DNA from: Cavia porcellus
Lineage: Eukaryota; Chordata; Mammalia; Rodentia; Caviidae
Length of the DNA: 64,000 nt
Direction: 5' to 3'
Assembly (NCBI RefSeq): GCF_034190915.1
Contig: NW_026947485.1
Span: 36,345,519-36,409,518 of the forward strand
Within the stretch, counting starts at the first letter, position 1. Each line of letters begins with the position of its first letter. Positions 10,983 through 22,699 of the stretch are shown here, piece by piece. The position numbers and the translations under genes are program-made. Under the pieces are notes generated by a model. It was not told the origin of the DNA and did no database searches. It worked only from the letters and a program-made list of their open reading frames with translations.

Positions 10983-13900
10983 AAAGCTTCCAATGAAAGT
11001 CCAGTCTCTATAGTGAAGTCAGAGTATATTCGTAGTGGCATGGCAAATAATTCAGCATGTAAAACAAACTGGCACCCTAAAGTATTCTATCCTGAGCTAT
11101 AAGCAATGAAAAACTCATGTTTAACCGTTTATATTTATTACATCAGGAGGTGGAGGAGAGGAGATAGAAGTTGTATCAAAGTTTATCTGTTTATGTGTGA
11201 GAAAACACATTCTTAATTGTTACTTTGCATAGAAAGGTACACTCTTTTTCCTCGTTAATCAATTCTTTTCCTATGGTATGTACACAACAAAGAATTGTAA
11301 AAAGGGAGACTGAAAGAAATCTCCAGTTCAGTGGTTTTATTAAAAACTTTGCATGCGATAAAATAAGGAAACTTGATCTGTCAAGTATTTGCTGAGGACT
11401 GACAATAAATTTAATTTGAAAGATTTAATTTCTGAGATAAGCTTTCATATAGTCTTTGCTGATGTGATGTGGCAGGAAACACTATGTTAGCAGGTGGGCA
11501 AACCAGCCAAGTCAGATTTCTGACTTCAGAACTTTCACTTTCTAAATGCAGGGAGGGGAGAAGATCTCTAATATTTCATGCAGCTCTAACTCTGTGATTC
11601 CAGGTTTAGTCTTTTTCACACAGCAAGGATGCCATATGCCCTGTGTGGACTGGCTGAATAATTATCTGAGCCAGGGCAGAGGATCTGGCAGTCCCCTCTT
11701 TGCTGGGCTTCTCATTAGGAAACGATAGCGAGGTTCCATTCCTCCTCTGCAGTCATCGCAGTTCCTGGAAGGACCTGGCATGGAAAATAGTTATGAGTGG
11801 TCTGTGCCTTCTTGCTGGCAGTGACAGGGGCCATTCATCCCCATTCCTTTGGCATATGTAAAGCCCAATGTCCAAGTGCCACTTTAGGATGCTGTTAAGC
11901 TGCAGAAGTATATCTTCTTGGAAAGGAAAAGGATGATATTCTTTTCTAGAGGATTGAGCTGGATGCTGATTCAAGCAATAGGTGGTCAGGATCTCAGTGT
12001 CTATAGTTATTATTTAAGGACAGATCCTATATCTTATTTGGTGTTGGGCCCTCAGAGCCAGACTCCCTGTTATCTCTTGATATTTACAATGCTATCCCTA
12101 AGTAATTTTTTATTGATGTTGAGCCTTGTGACACTTTGATGAGACATTTCAGGCTAGACATAAGGCTATCTGGCTGTCTATTGAACATCCTCATATGATT
12201 CGGAGGGCAAAGATGTTAATCACTGTGTAAATATCTGAGTAATTATTCCACTGGCAGCATTTTAAAGACAATTTGTCCTGACAGTGTGAAGCAACTCATT
12301 CTTATCAAGAGTACATTTCATCCAGCCTTGATAGCTGGCTGGCTCTGATGATAGAGGTTTTCATTTTTGTGTGTGCTGTTTTCCATAATACTTAGATGGA
12401 CGTTTGCCTTTAATGGGCAAATTTTAAACCATCCTGGAGTCATAGAACTTGGAGGGGTCTCAACAGTTCACTGACATGTCCCTGTCTCATTTAGAGAGTG
12501 AGACGAATCTGGTGTGTGCACACCAGTGATGGAACTGTCACAGACCCAGTTCTCCTGGCTCCTAATCCAATGTTCTTTGTAACACAGCTATCCATCCTAC
12601 AGCTATTTCAGACATTGCAAGTTTTAAGAGCATGCCCTAGCTATAGTATGCAGCTGGAGATGTGGATCTGGAGAGGGTGAAAGTGGTAGTGAACTTCAGA
12701 GAGAACCTTTCCCAATTTGAGAGGTAAATAACAGCTTTCTATAGTGTGTGCATAAAGAGTGTGATAAGCAGCTGTTTTCACTCCTTATAAGAGGAAATGG
12801 ACTGAAATTGCTCCAGGAAGAACTTGAGGCAGACAGTCAGGGTCAGTTCCTTACATCATAAGCCTTGCAGTTATGGGCTGTGCCAGAGCAGATTCTGTGA
12901 GCTCTGATCTACTCAGTTGGAGGGAGTAGCTTTGTGTTCCCCACAGCCATCCTCTCCAGTGTGCAAGAGAAGCTGTGTTAGTGAGTGAAGCACGTTTTCA
13001 CCTAGCCTGGAAACATGTCATAAAGTGACTCTCATATTTCCTCCAGTTCACTGTTCCTTACTTATTTTTTGAACAGCAGCTGGTTGTGTCATTTGGAGGC
13101 CAAGTCTGCCAAAAGCATAGATGCTACCTTGGCCTTCTTTCTTAGCGATAGGTCAGGAAAGGAATGTTCCAGATTTAACCACTGTACTCAGAAATGGGCT
13201 TAACTTGCTACAACTTGAATGAAGCTGATTGTGGAATCCCAACCTGTGGATTATATGAAAAGCAAATACTATACATTCCTTTCCATCTGATCGCCACTTG
13301 GACCCCCATGTTAAGCAAGTATGAATATGTACACCACAGGTATATCTGTGCTGTTTTGGCTATGTGTTTCTGTACATGTATCTGAATAGTCACGTGCACA
13401 ATCATGTGTGCTTCTATAGCCAGGGGTATGTGTGGACAGGGAACACATGTAAAGAAATGCAAATGACCCTTGTCAATTTTTATTTATACATCATCCACAG
13501 CTGTAAATATGCCCAGGTATCAGCAGCACAATAGCAGATATCCATTCTATTTCTGCTTATACTGTTCTCCCTGCCTTTATGGGGGAGAAATTGTTAAATG
13601 TTGGCAATGCAATAAAGAGCAACTGATTTCAGTGGAATATTCCCTTGCCCTGCAGACACATTGCCATCACTTTTATGCAGCACATTACACCGTGGTGAAA
13701 TTTAGTTAATTTTATGGTTTGTTATTACAACAGTAGAGTGGATTGAGAAAGGCAGCTTTTGTTGGCTTCAAGCTCCATGTTTCCTGGGTGTGATGGCAGT
13801 GAGTAAAAGGAGGAAGCTAGCGATGGTAAGTGACAAGTCCACACAGAAACAAAACCGTTGTTCTAATTGACTTTTAACTTTATAACTAAAGGAATTAGTT

Positions 13901-14044
13901 AATTTGTCAGTAGAGGCATGACTGCTACCCTCATAATGTGCATTTTGGTCAGGGAAACGAGAGAAGCATTGACAGAACAATGAGAAAGCAACCAAAGGCT
14001 CACCATTTTTGAAAAAAATAAAAGGAAAAAACACTTTGGATGAA
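10983..14044. other. Intron, mostly unassigned
   Basis: No exon was recognised over 3 kb. At 12430-12600 there is a mammalian-wide SINE-like piece (gtcatagaacttggagggg ... gttctcctggctcctaatcc). 13330-13470 has ordinary TG-rich sequence (tatgtgtttctgtacatgta). The rest looks unique. Confidence 0.45.
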
Positions 14045-14145
14045 GAGAGCTTTGCACTGTGAATGTTCTGTGCTCAAATCTCAGCTTGACTTTTATCTCT
14101 GGCCTTGATTTATTCATTTTCAGAGTGGAGGATAATAGTAGTCAC
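14045..14145 (+). mobile_element. MIR SINE fragment (sense)
   Basis: gtgctcaaatctcagcttga, then tctggccttgatttattcat and gaggataatagtagtcac follow the sense MIR core. The copy is cut off by the MaLR LTR that starts at 14146. Confidence 0.65.
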
Positions 14146-14384
14146 TGCTATAGTTTGGGCCTTCAATGTCCCTCAAAGGCCCATGTATTAAAAGCTTGAT
14201 CTTTAGGTTGGCACCTTTGCATGGTGGTGGATCCTTTATAGGTAGGACCTAGTGGCAGGAAGTTGGGTCACTGAGGGTGTACTTTTGAAGAGGATAGGGG
14301 ACTCTGGTCATTGTTCTTTCTCTCATTCCTGGCCATGAGTTGAACAGGCTTCCTTTACTCATCTCTCATGTCACAATGTGTCAC
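14146..14384 (+). mobile_element. MaLR-type LTR, 5' part (split by a nested LTR)
   Basis: It begins TGCTATAGTTTGGGCC and contains aaaggcccatgtattaaaag, tagtggcaggaagttgggtc and ggccatgagttgaacaggct, typical of MaLR LTRs. The 3' part continues at 15170. The two parts together total 365 bp, the normal MaLR LTR length. gtcac before the start and gccac after the end (15296-15300) are compatible with a decayed 5-bp target duplication. Confidence 0.75.
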
Positions 14385-15164
14385 TGTTATGGATTAAAAA
14401 CTGATGGTCAATTTAACGCCAGTGGAATTAAATCAGCATGGTGCTGAGTGTAGGTGTTCCACCTGAGGAAAGTTGCCAGCATAAATTGAGATGTGGAGAA
14501 GGACAAGCTATTACATTGAGGCATTGAGGCATTGTGGGTTCTCCTTCATGTTGCTGTTTGAGCCATTCATTTTCCTGGAGAAGCTCTGGTCCTCACATTG
14601 AGCAGTGCTTTTCCCTGGCTCTAGAGGGGAAGATGTGTGCTGCTTGGTCTCCAGGATGAACTCATCACACTGGCTTCCTGGCATGTACCTGACTGTGCTT
14701 GTCATTGGAGAAGCTCTGGGCCTCTGTGTCACTGAGGATGGCTGTGGTGCTTTTCAGGGCAGCCCTGGTCTTTGTTGTGAATGTGACTTCTCACCTGTAG
14801 CATAGAACCCTCAACCTACCAGCACAGCTCCTTTAACCTGCTGGCATAGACTTTCTAGCTTTCATCACTGACCTTTGGGCCTTCTTGGCATGGATCCATT
14901 AAACAGACTGGTATGAGTTCTTGTGGGTTCTAGACCTCCAGTTCGACCTGTGGGAGGTATTGTCATGAGCTCTGGGTCTTCATCTGGACTCATGTGGTAC
15001 ACTGGTGTGGCATTTAGGCCCTTGGCTAAATATTCTATGTCTTTAGTGTTGTGGATAGATTCCCTGCACTTTCTTGTATTAACTCTGGGTGACCATCATA
15101 AAATAATATTATAATCTCCATGTCCTGATTGTAATTGTTTGCTGCACAACCCCTGACTACAACA
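14385..15164 (+). mobile_element. Nested 780-bp solo LTR with 5-bp target duplication
   Basis: It starts TGTTATGGATT and ends GACTACAACA, i.e. TG...CA ends as in retroviral-type LTRs, and is flanked by a perfect gtcac repeat (14380-14384 and 15165-15169). It sits inside the MaLR LTR, whose two halves join cleanly when it is removed, so it is younger. The block ggagaagctctggtcct / ggagaagctctgggcct occurs twice about 133 bp apart, suggesting internal duplication. A related copy is at 39660-40276. No internal viral genes are present. I do not know the family name. Confidence 0.7.
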
Positions 15165-15169
15165 GTCAC

Positions 15170-15295
15170 CAAAGTGACAGGGTCAACTGACTGGACAGAA
15201 ACCTCTAGAACTATGAGCAAAAAAAAATCCTTTTCTTTTTTACAAGGTATTTATCTCAAATATTTTGTGTTAACAGCAACAAGGAAGTTAACACA
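15170..15295 (+). mobile_element. MaLR-type LTR, 3' part
   Basis: Continues the LTR begun at 14146: gggtcaactgactggacaga, aacctctagaactatgagca, tatttatctcaaatattttg and the end gaagttaacaca. Confidence 0.75.
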
Positions 15296-15450
15296 GCCAC
15301 CCTGGGATTCTTAAGAGGCCAGCTTATAGCAAGGACTCAGTATATTACTGGTCTCCATTCTTATCTAGGACATCTCTTCCGTTCTGGATTAGCTCTAGAA
15401 AATTCTCTGGAGAAAAATCCAGAGCATCTGTATTGTAAGACCAGGCTGAG

Positions 15451-15648
15451 TGTTGTGTTAACTTTCCATCACCATGACAAAATACCCAAGGAAAACAACT
15501 TACAGAAAGAAAAGATTTATTTAGGGTCACAGATTCAGAGATTTCAGTCCATGTTTGGTCCGGTTGCTTTTGAGCCTATGGTGAGGCAGAACATCATGTG
15601 TGTGGTGGAGAAGGCTGCTCCCATCATGGCAGCCCAGAACTAGAGAGA

Positions 15649-15680
<32 letters not shown>

Positions 15681-15992
15681 CAGAGAGAGACAGAGAGAGA
15701 GAGAGAGACAGAGAGACAGAGAGAGAGAGAGACAGAGAGAGACAGAAAGAGAGAGAGAGAAAGAGACCCCAAACCAAATGTACTCCTCAAGAACACACCC
15801 CCAGTGACCTACTTCCTTCAGCTAATCCCTGCCTCCTGAAGTGCCCACCACCCCAATATCTCATTAAATTATAAATTTACCAATGGATTAACTCATTGCT
15901 GAGGTCAGAGCCCTCATGATCCAATCACCTCCCAAAGGTCCTGCCTCTATATACCATTGCACTGACATTTCAAATCTAAACTACAACAGACA
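15451..15992 (-). mobile_element. MaLR-type LTR (antisense) with internal (GA)n
   Basis: Read in reverse it starts tgtctgttgtagtttagatt, contains aggacctttgggaggtgatt, atgagttaatccattggtaa and aggaagtaggtcactggggg, and ends near ggtgatggaaagttaacaca, as MaLR LTRs do. A 125-bp GA tract (15642-15767) replaces the usual short ctctctct stretch of these LTRs, so it is probably an expansion of that site. Confidence 0.8.
15642..15767. repeat. (GA)n / (GACA)-interrupted microsatellite
   Basis: Pure and CAGA-interrupted GA units, purine on the + strand except for single C. It lies inside the antisense MaLR LTR. Confidence 0.97.
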
Positions 15993-18517
15993 CCAAATGA
16001 GAAGAGACTACGGATATATAAGTGATAGTGCCTATAATTTCTGAACACCCCAATCAAGGCATGCAATGAACAGATTCTTTCAGAAAATCTAAAACAAAAA
16101 TATTTGCTCTTTGGGTCAGATACTCAACTCCTTGAATCTGACCAGGACTAAAAACCTATCAGCTTATTGGGAGGTACAGCGTCAGTTGCTCTGAATGAAG
16201 CAAAACAGTTAGCATTCTTATTTATACTATTAATGAAGCTAATTAAAACTTAAATTCAGAAACAGAGTTGGTGCGAACTAGACTACTTAGAGAGCAGAAG
16301 CTATTTCCATAAGAACATGGCTTTTCCTGTTTTTCCTTCTCAGCTGGGTCCTTGGATCCTGCCATCAATGGTAGGGCAAGCAGATGATAGATAATATGTC
16401 AGCCCCACTATCATTCCCCCAAAGTCTGGCAGCTTCTTTCCTGGGTTGGGAAGCTGTTTATTGCTCTGCTATTGGTGCCTTTCTTCTCAGCAGATAGCAG
16501 CCCAGAAACTCCCCTGGTCTTGCTAAATAGAGATATTGTGGTGCAGAGAGCTTCATACCACGAGCAGGCCCCCACTGCATTCTTAGAGTGGGACACACAT
16601 TTTAAGAAGAGATGGTGTAGGAGAGAGAGAGTGCAGATGCTTGGGTCAGGGGTTGGCTCCAATGATTCAGTCTCTCTGCTTTTGGAACTTGTTTTCTAGT
16701 AGTCTTTTTGCTCTTTCCTATCACAGAAGACATCTGGGAGCATAGAGATGCCATAAATTCATATTTGCTGATGGTTTGAATGAAAGAAAAACAATGACAT
16801 CTTGTATCTTGAGCTGAAACTCCTCATTAGGTGATCTTCAAAGGGTTAAGTTTTGAAGTTAAAAAAAAAAAAGCTTCTATTTTGGCTTTGGGACCCCCTA
16901 GAATAAAACTGCCTGAAAATCAACAAACAAGACTGACTCACAGAAGGAGAATGAAGCCTGATGATGGGGGGCAGTGAGGGCAGAAGGGCCATACTTGGGA
17001 ACGAACAGTCTCTGACCAAGACCCAGGCATCTGCATCACAGCTTCACAGAATAGTTGGATCTTAGCAATGGCTCAGCCACTCCAGTGTTTATGTAGTGTC
17101 TTCCTTCCACACCCAGAATGTTCCTGCTGCTCATCGTCCACAGAGTCCTAACTTCTGATGGATTCATAGTCACTGTGGAGGTTGCTGCATGGAGGAACCT
17201 TCCCATGAAGGCTGTGCTTAGGGAATAAAGCACCCTGAGTCACTGACTGCAGACTTAGGGTGCACATGTCGTACAAGGAGCATACATTGTCAAAAGGTTA
17301 AAAAGGAATAAGTTGTACTTTACTAATTTTTTAAATTATATAGCAATAGTGAAGACTTACATAGTGATGAGTGTGACCATCACAAACACTAATCTGTCAA
17401 TGTGGATGTGTAGACATTTTGGTAAACAGAAAGATCTGGTAAATACAACAATGCAGTCTCTTATAGTGCTGTAATTTTCGTTAAAGTGTTTTGTAATATT
17501 AAGATCTGAGAATTAGGTCCTGTTGCGAGCTACCCTGTCATATCCTGACCCAGTGCTGATGTTTCAGGCACTGAGCAGTCAGGTCCTGAGGCTGGATATA
17601 ATGTCAGGGAGAATGCACCCTCTCCAGCCTGCCCATACCTGTGGAGGGAAGTGGACAACAGGGTCCCTCATCCTCGTATCTCTTTACCCACATAGTCCAG
17701 CCCTGATTCAGATCTAAATCATGCACGGACCTGGAATTGAGACTTCCTGGATGTTTGCAATCAGGCCACAGGATCTGAGTTGTCTTTTTCTAGAAAAATC
17801 AAAAGAAAATCTCATAAAGCACCTCTTTTGGAATATGATCATGAGATTATTCTCTTTGCAAAAATACTATGTAACTATTTTGCCCTCTCTACTGTCTCAG
17901 TATTGTATCCTGAACTACAAGAATTCTATTAAAGAAATAATTTATAGTGTAAAAAAAACTACAGATATTATAAAATCATCATAATTAGTAAATGCACTTA
18001 ATGAGCGTAAAAAGCCTTGGACTGTGTCTGCTCCCCACGGGATCCCACAAAGTGGGGCACAGTGCTGATTCATCTCATTGAAATATGCTACTTCCTCAGG
18101 ACTTTCTCCCAGGCACCCCCAGGCCTTGACTCATTTTTGGCAGCCCTATCCTCAGGAGTAGAACCCTCTAAACCCAAACCCTCCCTTGAAGACACCTTGT
18201 GGTGGCCATGTTCCTCGACAGCTAAAGTCCAGACACAATTAGGCAGCCATTTCTGTTCTCAGCACCTGCTCTTCCAGGGGGCTGTTAGCAAGCTGAAGCC
18301 AGGGAGAAGGAGCAGACAGCCCATGGGCCACCTGTGCCTGGCTTTCCCCTGGTGCACGCCCTGGCCTCAGTTACTCTTCCAGTGCTTGGTGCTTGGTGCT
18401 ACCTTTGCAACTCCCTGTTCTCTTCCTCTTCCTCCTTGCTGATGATACAACAGGAGCTGTGGCATAGGGTTGGGAGCAGGTGTCCCATGACTGGGAGCTG
18501 CGTACAACCCATCATCA

Positions 18518-18518
<1 letters not shown>
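15993..18518. other. Intron, nothing recognised
   Basis: No exon, SINE or LTR could be assigned in 2.5 kb. A 12-nt A run lies at 16861-16872. A 141-codon open frame at 18017-18442 has no recognisable domain or codon structure and is treated as chance. Confidence 0.5.

Positions 18519-18565
<47 letters not shown>
18519..18565. repeat. (CA)n microsatellite
   Basis: About 23 pure CA units after a short atc run. Confidence 0.98.
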
Positions 18566-18567
<2 letters not shown>

Positions 18568-21500
18568 TCATATTGACATCCAGCCCAGAATCCCCAACAA
18601 ACTTGGTTCTGGAGACTTCCTCTGATGGATCCCCAGCAGATATGTCCAGGAAAGGCTGTCATGGGGCCTCACTTGGTACAGAGAAGCAAGAGAGCTGCCC
18701 TTTGCGGCCTGCAGCCATACCAGTAGAAACTCAGACTCTCCTTTTGAGGTTGTGTAATCTGATGACTTTTAAATTATGGCATGAGACCTACTAATATGTC
18801 ATGGAAGCAGTTTAGTGGGTCATAACCAACATTTTACAGAGACAGAGAAATAAAATAAAAAGAAAGAAGGGTATTAGGATGCATATCACATATAAGCAGA
18901 ACTTTTGATTCAGTTATCTGTAAGTATGCACATCTTGGGTTGTGATGTATTTTCACTGTCAGTCTAAGATACTAAATAGGAAGATGCTGTGCTGGTCCAC
19001 CAGGGCCCTTTAGCTTGAATTTCCTTTCCAGCTCCTCACATGACTGAGAGAACCACCAGGATGAGAAGATGACAGGAAGAGGGAATATCTGACAGCCAGC
19101 GTATCCTGGTCTCAAGAACTCTCCACTCTGCTATATTGATCTGAATGAAAAATGGTTTCATTTCTCTTCCACACTATAGAAATCCCACCACCCTTTGTGG
19201 AATCATCCTTGATTACATTCTGCTGGTGACAAATTTAGGAATTTCAGCTCCTCAGATAAAAAGCTGGCAAACTTCTCACTGCTGATGACTTCTCTTCTCA
19301 CTGTTCTAAAAAGGTAGCTGCAAGTTTGCAGAAACCTCCTTCCTGGGCCATGCCACCTCAGCCACCCTTGGATGAGCCTGGCTCATGCCAAGCAAGACTG
19401 GGAGGGGGATGTTCTTGGTCGCTATGGAGACCAGCAGTCAAAGAAGGACAAAGGAAAGGGGCAGATTAGGACCAGGAGATAATAGAAAAAGGATGGGACT
19501 CCTGAAATGCAGCACCAAAAACGTCAGCAGAATGACAGGTACATCCCTCCCCATGGCCCAAATGTCCCGGTCATCCCATGCAAAAGAATTATCACATTCT
19601 TAGGTTCTTTCCAATCCTTGTATAGGTACATGAAGGCAGAGGGAAGGATCAGGGATTCCAGAGAGCTCTGGAATGTTCACGTAATTCACAGTGAACTTAC
19701 TTACAAAATGCTCAAAGGGACTGTAGACCTCATCCATCCCAAACTCCACATTTTACACAGACAGTCTGTACCCTTGCCACAGAAGTTTTTAGCCTGCCCA
19801 AGGTCACTCAGAAACAAGCTATGCAAGGGCTAGCAGCATATCTCAACCCCCAGGTGCTCTTTCCTCCCTGTTCACAGGTCCTAGACTGTCACTAGCTGAT
19901 GCTGTTCCTCCTATTGGTTAAGGAGAAGAGGCCAATGATCCCCATCCCCAGAATCTGTCCCTGAAGTGCACATGGCACAGCTGCTTCTGCCCACCACCTC
20001 TTCCAAGCAGCGTGTGGGGACAGGTGAGATATGAGTGCCAGGGTTTGGGGACCCTAGAGGGGAGCAAGGAAAAGCTGAGAGCAATAGCCACACATGATTA
20101 GTATGAGAGAAACACTATAAACTTGAGGTTATTATTAGATTTAATGGCTGAGTAAGCAGTTCACTTGGCCCTAATAGAAAATTGCTCGTGACAACTCTCC
20201 ATAGCCACAGGACCTGGGAGAAAGCAATTGAGAGAAATGTTCTCTCCTTGACTGGGAGTGGCAGATGCTGGGCTCAGACTGGGGTAACTCAGGTCCCTGA
20301 GCAGCAGAGCAGCGCATGTTGCTCTTTTCAGGACCTGGGTTCAGCATGAGGACAGGGAACAGCAGGCTGCAGGCCCAATAACCCTGGGCTGAGGCCAGTG
20401 CTCTGTCCTTGGCAAAGGGGAGGCTGTTCTGTGGTGTGATAGCTCCTCTTCCAGCCCCCATTGACATGGTTCAGGAAGGAACCCCCCAACCCCCATCCCT
20501 CTTTCCATTGTCAGCTGAGCCCATCAGGAATGTATCTCTACCTCCTGATTGCTCTTCTGTGCTATTGATTTGGGGTTGTATTAGCTCCTTCTGTTACTAT
20601 ACAGCTATGTGATCCAGAACAAAGCTTCTCATTAATATGGCCAACAAGCTGCTCCCACATCTAGGATTGGTCCTCCCTTCCCACCGTCCCATCCCATCCA
20701 GTCTCCACTAACTGTTTCCTGATCTGAGTGGAGCCTCGAACTTGGGGAAATGACCGGCAGTTCCTGAGACCCAGCCTGCCATTTAAAATCACAGGTAACC
20801 AGGGGGCTTGCAGTAAAATGAATAGCATTGCTCTGTGAGGCCCTTCTTTGAACCCTCCTTTTATTTAAAAGCACTGTTTTTGTACTCTTAGCATTACCTG
20901 CAACCTCTCAGGACAGGTGTCCCGGGCTGCATGGTGGTGAGTCAGGACCATTGGTACACCAGGTCACACTCTGAAGGTGCTGCTGTGATCTCAGACATCT
21001 TCCTTTTGATCCCCATCCACTCAAAATCCAGATCCAATCCCCTGGTCAGCTTGGGGGCTGGCCTGAGCTAGCTGTGCCACCCATCTGCAAGAGTTTCATC
21101 TCCTGGCAAAACCCAGGCATAGCTCAGAGCTGGGAAGGATCGAAGTGGGATCCCCTAGTTTAGCCAACTCACGTTTTAAAATGTGTCATAAGGAAGCCCT
21201 CAGGATTCCTACAGGGCAGACAGGTTTTATTTTGAAAGAATATGGGACTTTTCAGCCCTTTCTCTGTTCCTGTCCCCTCTAAATCATTCACTGGTGAGCA
21301 GGTGTTATTCACTCTGAGTGGTGAGCGCTGCAAAAACTGGAAAGCTTAATTCAGATGGTTATTCTGCTGCTGGGAGCTGATGTATGAAATCACTGCCAGT
21401 GTCCTGGGGCCCGCTGATGGGAAGTGTCTAGCACTGGGCTAAGGATACTACCTGGTAGCATTTTCTCTTCCAGAATGCCCCATGTGTCTTTGGCACCAGC

Positions 21501-22245
21501 CACACTGATCACCTCTCTGCCACCCAAACACTTCCAGACCTGGCTGTCTCCAGGGCTTTCCCTCTCTCCCTCAGCTGTAGAAGGCCCATCATTTCCTTAA
21601 GAATCCATCCAGAGAGATCTGCTCTATGGTCCTTCCTCTTACCTCCTTTCCTGTCAATAATATTTCTTAGATTTCAGCAATATCCCTTGACATACAATGC
21701 AAAGCAGTCCTGAAGTTAGGTTTCTTTCATTGTTTATCCAATTTTCAGCACTCTCTGGCTTACATGAATTTCCAAGCACCTGTTGCTTGAATAATGATCT
21801 TCCCTATTTTGTAAGTAGACAATAATAATCACAGAATTCAAGAAAATTTGCTCAAGGTAAAAATTCATGGGCAACAGGATGAGAACTTGGAAACTGTGGT
21901 CCCTGGCTGGGGCTCCACTGTTCTATCAGAATCAGCAGATTTTCAGGGCATCCAGAGATCAGAAGTCAACCAATTTCAATCTCTTTGCCCTTCATTTCTT
22001 AGGAAAGGCTGGTCCAAAGGACTTGAAAATTCTTAGTATTGTGGTAATTAAAAACAATCCAATGAAGCTGGAGGCCCTGTCATGCAAACAAGGAAAGCAG
22101 CTGGAATTGGCTCGCTGCTCTCAGGCAATGCCACCACAATTAAGGCTTATGCTTAATCAATTCTCTCTGCTTTCTGTGAAGGAAGCATGTGACAATCACT
22201 GCATCCCTGGGGCAGGGAGCCGGCAACAGTGAGACAGGCAGACAG
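18566..22245. other. Intron, mostly unassigned
   Basis: A mammalian-wide SINE-like piece may lie at 19690-19830 (gtagacctcatccatcccaa ... ctgcccaaggtcactcagaa). Otherwise the 3.7 kb is unique-looking, with GC somewhat higher than the flanks and no splice-bounded open frame that I recognise. Confidence 0.45.
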
Positions 22246-22249
22246 GAGA

Positions 22250-22272
22250 CTGAGCACCCTTGGACAGAGTCC
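22250..22272 (+). promoter_or_regulatory. REST/NRSF (RE1)-like motif with unusual spacing
   Basis: Half-sites AGCACC and GGACAG occur in the correct order, with 3 bases between them instead of the usual 2 (tgagcacccttggacagagt). A weak prediction only. Confidence 0.2.
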
Positions 22273-22536
22273 TTGGGGACACACACAGGAAAAGCTCACC
22301 ACACACACACAAGACATAAAATCACTTAGAAGTCAGAGTTAGGGTTGGGGGGAGGGATGATGGTGATGATATTCCCAAAGAGCAGCTGGAAGCTCCAGAA
22401 AAGGTTTAGGGGTACCGTCAAAGGTTGAATTGAAGGTAGATCAACAGACAGCTTCATCTACGATAAGGGGCAGAGTGGAGCATTCAGGTTTTGTGTAGCT
22501 ATTTACTATGTGAGCAGGCAGAGAGAAGAAGCAGCC

Positions 22537-22695
22537 TCAAACTTTCATGTGCAGTGTGCATCACCTGGAGGGCTAGACTGTACCTCAGAATTACTGAAGC
22601 CAGAGAGCTGCGTGGGGTCTCAGAATTGGGACTGTGATTACAAGAGATGCAGATGCTGGCCCCCTCAGGTCCACACCTTGAGAATCACCACCCCA
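22537..22695. mobile_element. MER5A-type hAT MITE
   Basis: caaactttcatgtgcagtgt, gcatcacctggagggct, gagatgcagatgctggcccc and ccttgagaatcacca match the MER5A layout, including the inverted terminal ends (caaactt / cttgagaatcac). Confidence 0.8.
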
Positions 22696-22699
22696 GCAG

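Noticed and set aside
14385..15164. Complete endogenous retrovirus
   Set aside because: Only LTR sequence is present, with no internal gag/pol/env-like region between paired LTRs; it is a solo LTR.
18017..18442. 141-codon open frame on the + strand
   Set aside because: Composition is mixed and Cys/Pro/Ser/Leu-rich with no recognisable motif or flanking exon signals; its length is compatible with chance in moderately GC-rich DNA.
19418..19435. Second RFX X-box (gtcgctatggagacc)
   Set aside because: Too many mismatches from the X-box consensus compared with the perfect one at 9944-9956.
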